DNA of 64,000 nt. It comes from Craterostigma plantagineum (lineage: Eukaryota > Streptophyta > Magnoliopsida > Lamiales > Linderniaceae). The translations under genes were made by a program, and so were the position numbers. The stretch lies in assembly GCA_027422505.1 (NCBI GenBank), contig JAPQWV010000012.1, forward strand, positions 22,728,001-22,792,000, given 5' to 3'. Below the pieces are notes generated by a model that worked only from the letters and a program-made list of their open reading frames with translations, was not told where the DNA came from and did not search any database. Shown piece by piece: positions 21,257 to 31,747 of this stretch (positions are counted from its first letter, which is position 1; each line of letters starts with the position of its first letter).

Positions 21257-24200
21257 AAGTGTGATATGGAATATAAGGGGCCTAAATGGCCCTGCAAAGC
21301 AGAGAGAACTAGTTCTCTTCTGCTGTAAATACAAGATTAGCTTATTATGTCTGTTGGAAACGAAGCTCAAGTTGGGAAATGTGAATGAGGTTGTAAAAAA
21401 GAACTTTAGTGGATGGAAGTATACCCATAACCTAAGCGAGCATTCAAATGGCAGAATCCTTGTATTGTGGCGAGGGGACTTTGAATTGGAGATAATCTCT
21501 AAATCTATGCAACATATGCACTTTAAAATACTAAGGGGAGAGAGGTTGGTTACCTATATTACTTGCATCTATGGCTCCAATGCTGCTGCTGAGAGGGAGG
21601 TCTTATGGGGAGTAATCACGGCTATAGGTGCAAATCTGAATGACCCATGGATGCTATGGGGTGATTTTAACAACGTCAGAAGCACAGATGACAGAGTTGG
21701 AGGTGCACCAGTGACTGCCAGTGAATTCACTGGTTTTAACCACTGTATCCAGCAATGCCAAATAGGAGACATTAGAAGGAATGGATGCCAGTTTACTTGG
21801 ACAAATAAACAACAACAGGGGATGAGAATTTGGAGCAGAATCGACTGGGCTCTTGCAAATGAGGCATGGATGACAAGATTCTCTGAATTTGCTGTAACAT
21901 TTCTTACTGAGGGGCTATCTGATCACACACCAGTTTTGCTGAGAGACATGGGTCAGCCACAGATTCAAAGACAGGATTTCAAGTACTTCAATATGTGGAG
22001 CATGACCCCCAATTTCATGAGGACAGTTACTGATGCTTGGATAATCCAGCAGGGACCAGCCATGGCCAACGTATACAGGAATCTGTACAAACTGCGAGGG
22101 CCACTGAAATCCCTGAATAAAGAAAGATTTGCAAATATAAGTATCAAAACAGAACAACAGAAGAAGATGCTGGAGGAATGCCAATCTGCATTGAATGGGG
22201 ATCCTCTGAACTCAAATCTGTTACAGAAGGAAGAGGCATTGAGGCTGGAATATATGTTTCTGAGCAAGGCCAATGATCAGTTCTTGAGGCAGAAAGCGAA
22301 GGTTAGGTGGCTAGAACACAGGGACCAGAACACAGCCTTCTATCACTCTATACTAAAGCAGAGGACCTATACTAACAGAGTCCTCTCGATTACTGATATG
22401 GAGGGGAAGATAATTGAGGATATTGGAGAGATTCACCAGCATTTTATTGCCTACTATCAAGGCCTGCTGGGGGAGAGAGGACACCAACAGAAAAAACTGG
22501 ACCAGAGAGCTGCTGAGGAAGGATACCTGCTGACAGTAACTGATCAACTTCAAATGGTAAAACCATTTGATAAGAAGGATGTTGCTAGGGCAATGGGAGA
22601 TATCCATGAAGAGGCTGCCCCAGGTCCGGATGGATATGGCAGTGGGTTTTTCAAAAAGGCTTGGGGAGTGATTGGGGAGCACATCACGGAGGCTGTTCTT
22701 GAGTTCTTCAAAACTGGGAAAATACTGCCGGCAGCAAACAAGACTACTCTCTGCCTCATACCCAAAGTAGGGACCCCTACTACAGCAGCTGACTTTAGAC
22801 CAATAGCTTGTTGTAACACTATCTACAAATGCATCTCAAAAATGCTGTGTGAAAGACTTAAACCCTTGCTGCCTCAACTGATTAGCCCCAGCCAGAGTGC
22901 CTTTGTGCCTGGAAGGTCCATTGTGCACAATATACTATTGTGTCAGGATCTTATAAGGCTGTATAATAGGAAACAAGTCTCAGCAAGAGCTCTCCTTAAA
23001 GTGGACATTAGGAAGGCATATGACACTGTGGAGTGGCAGTTCTTGCAGGAATGGTTAAGCCTCCTCAGGTTCCCCCTGAAATATATCAAATGGATAATGG
23101 AGTGTGTGTCATCAGCCACCTACACCATTGCTCTCAATGGGTCAACAGCTGGACAAATCAAAGGTGCTCGAGGCCTCAGGCAAGGTGATCCACTATCTCC
23201 CCTACTATTTGTGATTGCTATGGAGTACCTAACAAGGAAGCTGAAAGTAGCAGCCAAAGAGTCGAGGTTCAGATTCCACCCTCTTTGCAAACACATTAAT
23301 ATGATCAACCTTTGCTTTGCGGATGATCTAATGATCTTCTGTAAGGGTAAATGGGAAGTAGTGAAGGTGGTGAAAGAGGTGCTGGAGCACTTCAGGGATG
23401 TGGCTGGACTGGAAGCTAACAAGCAGAAATCTAATTTGTTCTTGGCAGGGGTCACACCTCAAGTTGCTCAACAGATTGCTCATAGCACAGGGTTCCAAAT
23501 GGGAAGCTATCCCATGAGGTACTTGGGGGTACCATTAGCTCCCACTAGATGGAGCAAACAAGCTTGTCAGATTTTAGTAGAGAAGATCACAGCAAGACTA
23601 AGGAGCTGGTCCACAAGACATTTATCCTATGCGGGGAGAGTGTGCCTGATAAACTCGGTGTTGATGGCAACCCATGGGTATTGGGGATCCATTTTTATTT
23701 TACCAAAAGCGGTATCCAAGGAGGTAGATCAGCTCTGTAGGGATTTCCTCTGGGGGCAAAAGATACAAGGGAAGATTGTACCTTTAGTCAGTTGGGATGG
23801 GGTCTGTCGGCCAAAGAAGCATGGTGGGCTCAACCTCAGAGACTGTGTCACCTGGAATATGGCTTTAGCAGGAAAGCAGATCTGGGAGATAATGAACAAG
23901 ACTGATACTCTTTGGATCAAATGGGTGCATGTGATATATCTGAAGGAGAAGAAATTATGGGACTACTCGCCTGGATTGGACTTATGCTGGCACTGGAAGA
24001 AAATAAACAGAATAAAAAGACAGTTTCAGAATGGATATGGGGGGGGCAAATGGATGTTTACAGCTGATGAGAAATACACTACAAGTTCAGGTTTTGTATG
24101 GCTCAAAGGAGAAGCTGAGATGTTTCCCTTATGCAGAGCGGTTTGGAATAGGTACAATCTGCCTAAGCATTCTTTTATACTGTGGTTACTTGTACAGAAG

Positions 24201-24644
24201 AGATTGCTAACTAAGGAACGAATGATTAGCTGGGGGATGGAGTTGGAGAATAGCAAATGCCCCTTATGCACTACTGAGGTGGAAACAGTGGAACACTTAT
24301 TTGTAGGATGCAGATTTAGCCAAGAATTACTATCCAGGGTGAATGAATGGTTATGCACTGATGTGAGATATAGCTCTTTTATTGAAGTCTGTGATTGGTT
24401 GCTGCTTATGGGCAGGAAAAGGAAGGTAGGGAACAGCATTATTCTGGCCTGTTTTGCAGCGATGTTTTACCATCTTTGGTGGGAGCGAAACAGGAGATTG
24501 CATGCGGCGGGGAGTATGAATGAGGAGCAGATTGTGAAACAAATAGCAAAAGAAATGCAGGGGAGGATTGGCAGTGTTTGCAAAACAAAGAATAGAGTTG
24601 ACTTAGATATATACAATAGAATATGCTTTCATTATTTAGCTTGA
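21249..24644 (+). CDS. LINE ORF2: endonuclease, reverse transcriptase, zf-RVT
   Basis: The ATG at 21249 (MDRSVIWNIRGLNG) is chosen because it overlaps the ORF1 stop as ATGGATAG and starts right at the endonuclease. An upstream in-frame ATG at 21198 would only add residues inside ORF1. Of 1131 residues, about 1-230 are an APE-type endonuclease (NIRG, LLETK, WGDFNN, RIDWALAN, LSDHTPV). RT spans about 480-750, with VDIRKAYD, RQGDPLSP and the catalytic FADD near residue 690. A zf-RVT zinc domain is at about 950-1020 (CPLCTTEVETVEHLF). There is no RNase H domain. The protein nicks target DNA and copies element RNA in place. All catalytic residues looked for are present. Confidence 0.93.
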   Translation: MDRSVIWNIRGLNGPAKQRELVLFCCKYKISLLCLLETKLKLGNVNEVVKKNFSGWKYTHNLSEHSNGRILVLWRGDFELEIISKSMQHMHFKILRGERLVTYITCIYGSNAAAEREVLWGVITAIGANLNDPWMLWGDFNNVRSTDDRVGGAPVTASEFTGFNHCIQQCQIGDIRRNGCQFTWTNKQQQGMRIWSRIDWALANEAWMTRFSEFAVTFLTEGLSDHTPVLLRDMGQPQIQRQDFKYFNMWSMTPNFMRTVTDAWIIQQGPAMANVYRNLYKLRGPLKSLNKERFANISIKTEQQKKMLEECQSALNGDPLNSNLLQKEEALRLEYMFLSKANDQFLRQKAKVRWLEHRDQNTAFYHSILKQRTYTNRVLSITDMEGKIIEDIGEIHQHFIAYYQGLLGERGHQQKKLDQRAAEEGYLLTVTDQLQMVKPFDKKDVARAMGDIHEEAAPGPDGYGSGFFKKAWGVIGEHITEAVLEFFKTGKILPAANKTTLCLIPKVGTPTTAADFRPIACCNTIYKCISKMLCERLKPLLPQLISPSQSAFVPGRSIVHNILLCQDLIRLYNRKQVSARALLKVDIRKAYDTVEWQFLQEWLSLLRFPLKYIKWIMECVSSATYTIALNGSTAGQIKGARGLRQGDPLSPLLFVIAMEYLTRKLKVAAKESRFRFHPLCKHINMINLCFADDLMIFCKGKWEVVKVVKEVLEHFRDVAGLEANKQKSNLFLAGVTPQVAQQIAHSTGFQMGSYPMRYLGVPLAPTRWSKQACQILVEKITARLRSWSTRHLSYAGRVCLINSVLMATHGYWGSIFILPKAVSKEVDQLCRDFLWGQKIQGKIVPLVSWDGVCRPKKHGGLNLRDCVTWNMALAGKQIWEIMNKTDTLWIKWVHVIYLKEKKLWDYSPGLDLCWHWKKINRIKRQFQNGYGGGKWMFTADEKYTTSSGFVWLKGEAEMFPLCRAVWNRYNLPKHSFILWLLVQKRLLTKERMISWGMELENSKCPLCTTEVETVEHLFVGCRFSQELLSRVNEWLCTDVRYSSFIEVCDWLLLMGRKRKVGNSIILACFAAMFYHLWWERNRRLHAAGSMNEEQIVKQIAKEMQGRIGSVCKTKNRVDLDIYNRICFHYLA

Positions 24645-24730
24645 CTTGCGGGTGAAGAGTGTAGATGGATGTACAAAAGATTACCTGGTGGTTTAATGAA
24701 TAGTTCAGTTTACCAAAAAAAAAAAAAAAA
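24645..24730 (+). other. LINE 3' UTR and poly(A) tract
   Basis: About 70 bp of untranslated sequence ends in CC followed by 16 A residues. The next bases (TTGATGCGAG) return to Harbinger-internal sequence. Confidence 0.8.
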
Positions 24731-25300
24731 TTGATGCGAGATAATACGTAGAATATCTTAAAATTCAGGGAAACAACAAGTATAAAATCAAACCACCCAA
24801 AACCGACTCAAACAACGTATTGAGCCAACACGTTAACTCTCATGAAATCCCCAAATTCGAAAGATACTGTTCAACCGAAAAGCTCCTCATGAAATAAAAC
24901 AAAAGTCGAAAATATTGTTCAACAAAAATCTCCTATGAAATCAGTAAAAGCAGCAAATTCCGTAGTGAGTAGAACCCATTTAAACCTCATATAGCAATAA
25001 TTAAACCACCAAATCATAGATTGTATGAAAAAACCCCAAATTCCAAAAGTTTAGGTTTAGAATAGAATCAGACCTTTCAAGCTTAGTCAAGGTGATATTG
25101 TTGTATGAAAGCTTCTTGTCGTTGCAGGGACGCTCGCCGGTGCTTCGATTTGTCGGGAAACTGTCGTCGATGGCTGGATAGTGGGACGATGAAATTGTTT
25201 TTTTGTTTGAAACCAACGTGTGATATGTGAGGGTGACGATGATGGCTCTGTTATGGGGAGGGTTATTTTAAGTAAAGGATAATTTAGTCACAAAAGAAAA
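24731..25300. other. Harbinger interior right of the LINE
   Basis: No recognisable ORF. A short minus-strand frame at 25001-25216 has no domain. This stretch could once have held the second Harbinger gene. Confidence 0.4.
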
Positions 25301-25464
25301 ATATTAGGTAAAGATATGGGTATACGACTCATTTAATTAACACTTTATTAGAGGTATTTGAGGGTATTAATTAAATCTTACCTTTAAATAATTCCTCCAA
25401 CCAAACACAACATCACTTAATACTAACCCCCTAAACCCCCTAATACCCCCAACCAAACGGACCC

Positions 25465-26483
25465 TTAAGTATAGATCGAGCAAAAAGATTATCATCAACC
25501 TTTACATATGTAAAAGTTTATATACAGGAGTGTTATTATCATAGTATCAAATAATTGTAACAAATAATAAAAAAAGTGTGATAAGAAACTTGATTAAAAG
25601 CTCATATTCCTTGTTCACGGCCGGCTTTTGGTAAAACAACTAAACAAGAGCATCATTTTGATTTAAAATTTTCCCTTAGAAGAAATAATTTTTTTATTTT
25701 AAAATTTTAACACACCTTCTATAAAATTCAAGTGTTATTGTTGTTGTTACGAAGTCCGAATAAAAGATGAAGGTTACAATGGATAGACAATAAATTTTTT
25801 CACTACATACTATTTTTTTATATAAAAAAAAAAAGATAGCATCAATTGGAACTTAGCTTACGCAATGTGTTTGATGAGGCTATGTCCTTGTATCTAATTT
25901 TTCTTTATAAGAAAAGAATTTATGGTTCAAAGTTTTAACTCGCTTTCTATAAACTTCAAGTGTTATAGTTGTTGATCCCAAGTCCGAATAACGGAGAAGT
26001 GTTACATTGGATAGACACATAATTTTTTTTCACTATATAATATTTATTGTTTTTCTTGTAAAAAGACTCATTTTGAACTACGCAACGTGTTATAATGAGT
26101 CGGTGTCCTATCAATAGTAAAAAATAATTAATATTTTGACATTCACATCTATTACGAGATATATCTATTACTTTATGAATTATTAAATAAAATATAGTAA
26201 AATTTTATGATATTTTCAAATGCAATTAGGTGCGGTTTTGAAAAGACAACCAAACCTGATTGCAAAATTTGCGGTTTTATTTTTTAAAACCCAAACCAAC
26301 CCATCAAGTCGTTAACCCGACACTTGCGGTCTGGGTTGGGTTGGGTCGATTAGCTGGGGCGGCCCGACGAATTACATGCATACCCCCATAAATTAGAAGA
26401 CCCGTACACATAAATTAGGAAAATATCAGACCTTTTACGATTAAAACTAAAAAAACATAAAATAGAAAAAAAACCCACGCATT
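25465..26483. repeat. unassigned sequence with an old ~235-bp tandem duplication
   Basis: The block at about 25700-25810 (with CAAGTGTTATTGTTGTTG and TACAATGGATAGACA) is repeated in diverged form at about 25935-26045. A GC-richer stretch with GGGTTGGGTTGGGTC is at about 26325-26350. No gene is seen. Confidence 0.55.
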
Positions 26484-26491
26484 GTCGTAAT

Positions 26492-27037
26492 TAGGGTTGC
26501 AAACGAATCGAATCGAGTCGAATACCGCAATATTCTATTCGTATTCGGATGACAATCGAATACGAATACGAATACTCGAATATTAAATCGAATCATAAAA
26601 TCGATTCTTATTCGAATTCGAATATTTTCTCGAATATTCGAATCGAATATCAAATATTGTATTCAAAGTCATCTTTCATTTTTTATTTAATAAAATATAA
26701 ACAATATTATATTTTAAATATATATTAAATTATAATAAATTATATTTAAACATATATTGAATTATAATTTATTATTTTTAAATATTTTAGGGAGTTATCA
26801 TATATTATATATGAATATATATTAATTATACTATATTTTATGTTATATTATTCGAATAGAATAATTCGATTAATTTTCGAATCAAATATTGTGATTTCAT
26901 ATTCGTATTCATATATTTCTCGAATGAGAAAAAATATTCTTATTCGGATTCATATTCTAAATATTCGAATTCGAATCTTAAAATTACGTCTCGAATCGCG
27001 AATCGAACCAAAAAAGTTCAATTCTTTTGCAACCCTA
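26492..27037. mobile_element. hAT-type MITE, 546 bp, ATTCGAAT-rich
   Basis: A perfect 8-bp target duplication GTCGTAAT (26484-26491 and 27038-27045) flanks TAGGGTTGCAAA...TTTGCAACCCTA. The inner ends are dense in ATTCGAAT-like palindromes around an AT-rich core, so short ORFs on either strand here are repeat noise. Confidence 0.88.
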
Positions 27038-27045
27038 GTCGTAAT

Positions 27046-28162
27046 TACAATTATTACTTTCTTGCACACCCAATACGTGTGCTTGAAATTATTTTAAATT
27101 TTGAAATCATAATTTCTAGTATTTAAGATGAAATATAATTTTTAAATATATAAAAAGAAACTTAGTTGTAGATGTATAAGTACAGTAAATAAAAAATTAG
27201 GAGTGATATGAAAATTACTTAATTAATTATATTATAAATGATGGGTAAAGTGCAAATAAGTTACATACCAAATTGTGGCAGTTTATATCAACCTCAAACC
27301 AATTATATAATAGTATAGATAACCACCGTAAATATCTCTTGCTCACAAACAAATACTTATCTCCTCATCAAGGCAAATCAAATAAGAAATGGCTAAATCT
27401 GTAATGTTCTCCTTCCTAGTTCTTGCTACTAGGCAAGATTTCTTTTTCTTTCATACATCATGAATTTTTTTTTATCGAAGTTTCATTATTGGCTCATAAT
27501 AATGCAGTTATTATAATCAATGTGGAGAAAACAGCGGAGGCTAGGCCCGCGGATCATATAACGGGTCGTAATACGGGCTTTGGCTGTTAACGGACAGGCC
27601 CGCCCCGCCCCGCCCCGCCGGCCCGTTTGACAGCTCTACCCATAAACGGCCCCAACCCCATCCGCTTCAATACCATATGACCCGGACTCGTAACCCCGAC
27701 TCATATCGGTTCAATACCATATGACCGGGACTCGTAACCCGGCCCGTCCATCACTTCGCCCTACAACTCTTTTATAGTCGCAAATTGTCTCAAACGATGA
27801 GCGTGCGTGGAGGATTTATTTATGGCCAAGGAATAATCGAGCAATATTAAAGAAAAAATTTGATTATTTAGATTCTGTAACGTTTCGTATTTTCGCAAAT
27901 CATAGCTAAATATCCCATGCCGTTTTTGTCGAAATATTTTATATTCGTAAGTGAAATGATGTATGAGCATGAGAATCTTGGGGAAACAAATTTGGATAAT
28001 TCATCTTAGAGTTAGATATTCGACTCTTATTATAGGAAAGACTGAAAATAAGAAATTTCAGAAGACGATTGACTCCAAAGAATCAGATTCCTAATTAGTT
28101 TTAGCAATTTATAATCCTCGGATTCAACAATGTTAAGAAGTATCATGAAATTATATTAAAAC
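27046..28162. other. intergenic sequence with a hAT MITE end and a 46-bp tandem repeat
   Basis: About 27590-27643 is a GC-rich stretch ending in CCCGTTTGACAGCTCTA, the right terminus of the GC-ended hAT MITE family seen at 45719 and elsewhere; no left terminus is found. Two copies of TTCAATACCATATGACC with a following CGTAACCC block lie at about 27665-27740. A possible signal-peptide exon is listed separately. Nothing else is recognised. Confidence 0.5.
27389..27432 (+). pseudogene. possible signal-peptide exon of a small secreted protein (remnant)
   Basis: An ATG begins MAKSVMFSFLVLATR, a typical start of a plant secreted-peptide signal, preceded by an A-rich leader. The next bases could be a splice donor only of the rare GC type. 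Downstream sequence runs into repeats and no second exon with cysteines was found. This is a weak call, recorded because a defensin relic occurs elsewhere in the window. Confidence 0.25.
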
Positions 28163-28866
28163 CAGGCCCGTAGCTCCTACGAGGCCACCAATATTTCTAT
28201 ACACACACATATATATAATTATATATTATAGTAAGTTGGTTTATAACTTCACTTAAAAAATAAAATAGAAAATAGTGCAAAAGATTGTTAGTTATACATC
28301 GGCCTTAAAGTTAACAAAAGCGAGTAAAAACTTTACTTCTTATTAAAACTTTACTTAAAACAACAAATATTACTTTTATTTTTTTAAGACAACTAGGACG
28401 TCATTATCTTCCTATTTACACAATCCAAACCAAAATTTCTCAAAAAATATAGTACTTATATAACTGTTTGAAATATTTATTCAACATTCAATTATAAAAC
28501 ATAATCTCTCTGTTTTAAAGTACAAGCTGTTTAAGGTAATTGTACACATGTTAATAAATAAAATAAAAAATCTCTGCTATACCATTAATTAACTATTTTA
28601 TCCTGTTTAATCTAATAATATTTATTTAAGATGAGGGGTAAAACTATAGAAGTTTTCAGCTATTTTCTTGAAAAGAAAAAAAAAAGTAAAACGACTTGTA
28701 TTAAAAAACAAACAAAAGTCAAAACGACTTGAATTTCAAAATAGATGGAGTATTCCTTTTTGTTATTTCTTTATTTAAGTTATGATATAAATTTATGCGA
28801 TATTACGTATTTCATTCGGAAAAAATTATTTAATAAGGATTCGGGCCCGGATTGGAATTTCGCTTC
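28163..28866. repeat. ~700-bp dispersed repeat, copy A
   Basis: It starts CCCGTAGCTCCTACGAGGCC and ends GGATTCGGGCCC...AATTTCGCTT. A second copy lies at 31081-31747 and resumes at 41649-41711, split by the gypsy insertion. Both copies contain an inner decayed Stowaway-like MITE (28506-28750 here). The superfamily of the outer repeat is not determined. Confidence 0.8.
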
Positions 28867-29480
28867 TTATTTATGGGGCACTGGATGTGCCTTATGTGAC
28901 GCAAAAACTAAAGGAAACTAGAAGGGGGAATGGAATGTCTTGATGATCATTTCTTGAGGTATTGGTAATTTCTTGAACTGTATTTTCGTGATTTATCTCG
29001 TTTGAGTCTTGTTGTTGATGTTATGGTAAGAGAAGGAGAAGAAGAAGACATGTTATTATATATATGACATTTACTAATGTTATGTGGTTCTCTTATATCG
29101 AATATTTTCGCTTTTATATTCCTTCTTCAGTGTTTCGGTAGGCCTAATAAGTAATACAGTTTGAGTTGCGTGATTGGGGCGAAAAAATAATATATTGTCG
29201 ATGATATTGGGGCAGAGAACATGATCGATATCGGTGGACATTGCCTATGGTAATAAAGGCCAAGATAATAATGAGATGGTTAAATGAAGTATAGGATTTT
29301 TTTTTTTTTTTGGATAGAAAATCACTTAATATTACAACCCTTCTGGAAATACGTGAAATGAAATCATCGTAGGATCCTAAGATCAATATAAATCCCATTA
29401 AGAACTAGAAGATCACCACCCCAACTTACACGCCTCCATAAAGACCACACCACACACACAAACACACCATCCCCTCAACA
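28867..29480. other. upstream region of the PMEI-like gene
   Basis: No second gene is seen. A candidate TATA box (TATAAAT) lies at about 29388, some 150 bp before the chosen start codon. The stretch has an oligo-T run at 29298-29312 and a CA-rich leader at 29440-29465. Confidence 0.4.
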
Positions 29481-29537
29481 TTGTCATCATCACAAAACCC
29501 TAAAAAAAACCACGTTTTTCCCCCCCTAAGAAAAAAG

Positions 29538-30056
29538 ATGGTTCAGAACCCTAAAATCAAAATCTCCATCGCCTTCGTCCTATTCATCGTACTATTCTCC
29601 CCCGACGCAAACGCCCTAACCCCAATTTGCAATCCCCCACTGTTCAAAGACCGTTGCTTGATAATGACCGAAGATGCCCCTACATGGCCCGAGGCCATGA
29701 CCAACGCAATTAACTACGCTCTAACCACGGTTAAGGATGGTAAACCCATCATGGATGGCATTTTGGAGGAACTTCCTCGAAATCTCAAGCCACACGACGA
29801 GGAAATCGTGAGGGTTTGCAACGATAATTACAAAGACGCAATTGACGGCCTCAATAGTGCCCTAACGTACGTTGCAAGAGATCCCACTGGCTATTCGCTC
29901 AACGCCGCGATACGAAAGTCGAGATTTTGGAGGTGCATTGACATTATTCGTCAGAATGTCCCTGTGCCTCAAGTCGTTGAGATATACAATAAAGAGATCG
30001 AAAGGAACGTCTATGTATTGCGTTCGCTTGGTTTCGCTAGGCCCCCCAATGCTTGA
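29538..30056 (+). CDS. plant invertase/pectin methylesterase inhibitor-like protein
   Basis: The ATG at 29538 (MVQNPKIKISIAF) is chosen because it opens directly onto a hydrophobic signal peptide; the open frame extends upstream only without an ATG. The 172-residue intronless protein has a signal peptide (about 1-26) and the four conserved cysteines of the PMEI family: C31 and C40 (CNPPLFKDRC), C94 and C133. C94 is followed by the diagnostic YKDAIDGLNSAL helix. Family members are secreted four-helix-bundle proteins that inhibit pectin methylesterase or acid invertase in the wall; sequence alone does not say which. Length is normal and the frame is intact. It stands alone between repeats. Confidence 0.8.
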   Translation: MVQNPKIKISIAFVLFIVLFSPDANALTPICNPPLFKDRCLIMTEDAPTWPEAMTNAINYALTTVKDGKPIMDGILEELPRNLKPHDEEIVRVCNDNYKDAIDGLNSALTYVARDPTGYSLNAAIRKSRFWRCIDIIRQNVPVPQVVEIYNKEIERNVYVLRSLGFARPPNA

Positions 30057-30641
30057 GATGTTTTACGATTTTATGAAATAATGATGCAATCGTGAGAAAA
30101 ATATTGAAGTCTTCTGGAAATAGATTATAGAGAAGACAATTCCCTTGGTGAAAGGTTACGTCGATTAAAATTTGTTTTAAAAAAAAAGTGATGCATTCGT
30201 GGTAACGAGGACGAAATCCGCAACTATTTAATAAAATGACACGTTTAGATGCTATCACTTTTAATTGGGTTTAAATCATGAAGGGTATGAATATTTGAGG
30301 TGTTTGGTAGATGGATTTATGTGGGATGTGTTTGGTAGATGATTTTTTATGGTATTATGTTTAATTACATTCAGTTACAACTTTAACTATATTTGAAGTT
30401 AATAATTTATAAATTAAGGGCACATTTTCCATTAAGGGCTGCGATTAGCTAAAGGTAGGGAATGTGTATTGTGTAGCTTTAGTTAATACCTTATTGGAGA
30501 TATTAAAGTAATAATAATTAAATCTCACCTTTAAATAAACTTACTAATCAATTACTGCATTAAATAATTCTACTCCCTCTAATTCCGCCTAAATAAGAAA
30601 GAGCACAGCTTAGACATGAGGGGACATTTAGAAATAAATTG
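30057..30641. other. intergenic sequence downstream of the PMEI-like gene
   Basis: It contains a decayed stretch at 30410-30560 (AGTTAATACCTTATTGGAG..., TAAATCTCACCTTTAAAT) resembling the subterminal part of the Harbinger ends at 16.9 and 25.4 kb, so probably an old non-autonomous relative. No gene is seen. Confidence 0.45.
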
Positions 30642-30643
30642 TA

Positions 30644-30886
30644 CTCCCTCTGTCCCAAACGGTTTTATAAATTTGGGATATGGCGCGGTTTTTAGAAAAG
30701 TGAATATTTTAATAATATAGTACAATTAAAAGGTAAAAAGATGTATATTTTGACACGTCTTTTAAGAATATTTAATATTATTATATTGATTGTTTGTGAT
30801 AATTTTTTTACTATAAAAGGAAATGTACAAAAGGGAATGAGACACCCGATATAGTAAAATGTATAAAATGGTATGGGACGAGGGAG
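30644..30886. mobile_element. Stowaway MITE (Tc1/mariner), 243 bp
   Basis: Ends CTCCCTCTGTCCC and GGGACGAGGGAG are inverted and flanked by the TA target duplication (30642-30643 and 30887-30888). The interior is AT-rich and non-coding. Confidence 0.92.
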
Positions 30887-31080
30887 TATAAGATTCAAAA
30901 GTGACTAAGATAGCATCGAACAACTATAGAATAAGTCTGATGGGCTTAACCTTTTACCAAAGCAACATTGGCCCAGCCCGTTTAGGTGAAGTTAATAAAA
31001 GAGACGGAAATTTCGTTTGAACCAATGGCTCGAACAACACCCTAATACAACTATCTCTTCTTCCTATCCGCCGCCGCCCC

Positions 31081-31152
31081 AGGCCCCGTAGCTTCTACGA
31101 GGCCAACGAGGCGGGGCCCAGATTTGGAAGGGGCCACCAATATATATGTAAC

Positions 31153-31186
<34 letters not shown>

Positions 31187-31747
31187 TTATATATTATAGT
31201 AAGTTGGTTTATAACTTCACTTAAAAATAAAATAGAAAATAGTGCAAAAAATTGTTAGTTATACATCGGCCTTAAAGTTAACAAAAGCGAGTAAAACCTT
31301 TACTTTTTATTAAAACTTTGCTCAAACAATAAATATTACTTTTATTTTTTTAAGACAACTAGGACGTCATTATCTTCCTATTTACCCAATCCAAACCAAA
31401 ATTTCTCAAAAATAGTGCTTATATAACTGTTTGAAGTATTTATATCTCTCTGTTTTAAAATACAAGCCGTTTAAGGTAATTGTACACATATTAATAAATA
31501 AAATAAAATATCTGCTATACCATTAATTACTATTTTATCCTATTTAATCTAATTATATTTATTTAAGATGAGGGGTAAAGTTATAGAAGTTTTCAGCTAT
31601 TTTCTTGAGAAAAAAAAGTAAAACGACTTGTATTAAAAAACAAACAAAAGTCAAAACGACTTGAATTTCAAAATAGATGGAGTATTCCTTTTTCGTTATT
31701 TCTTTATTTAAGTTCTGATATAAATTTATGCGATATTACGTATTTCA
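31081..31747. repeat. ~700-bp dispersed repeat, copy B, left part
   Basis: It matches copy A (28163-28866) along its length and also carries the inner Stowaway-like relic (31444-31682). It is broken at ...ACGTATTTCA by the gypsy element. The right remainder, AATTATTTAATAAGGATTCG onwards, is at 41649-41711. Confidence 0.8.

Larger units (their letters stand above)
19800..24730 (+). mobile_element. L1-type non-LTR retrotransposon (LINE), both ORFs open
   Basis: ORF1 (19958-21256) and ORF2 (21249-24644) are uninterrupted. A short 3' UTR leads to an A16 tract ending at 24730. It lies inside the Harbinger element. The 5' boundary is estimated, because no convincing target duplication of the bases after the A tract was found upstream. 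Two intact ORFs and a clean poly(A) suggest a recent insertion. Confidence 0.9.
16825..25464. mobile_element. PIF/Harbinger DNA transposon with nested insertions
   Basis: The left end (CCCGTTTGGTTGGGGTATTA) and right end (inverted: TCCGTTTGGTTGGGGGTATT) form terminal inverted repeats that stay alignable for more than 100 bp (16825-16975 and 25300-25464). A decayed DDE transposase lies inside at 17323-18326. TTA follows the right end, while the left flank reads TTAAAA, so the 3-bp duplication is imperfect. The element is inflated by a TIR element (18349-19598) and a LINE (about 19.8-24.7 kb). No Myb/SANT partner ORF is recognised. Confidence 0.8.

Noticed and set aside
29481..29537. Upstream extension of the PMEI-like frame
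   Set aside because: It has no ATG, and the extra residues are basic and would precede the signal peptide.
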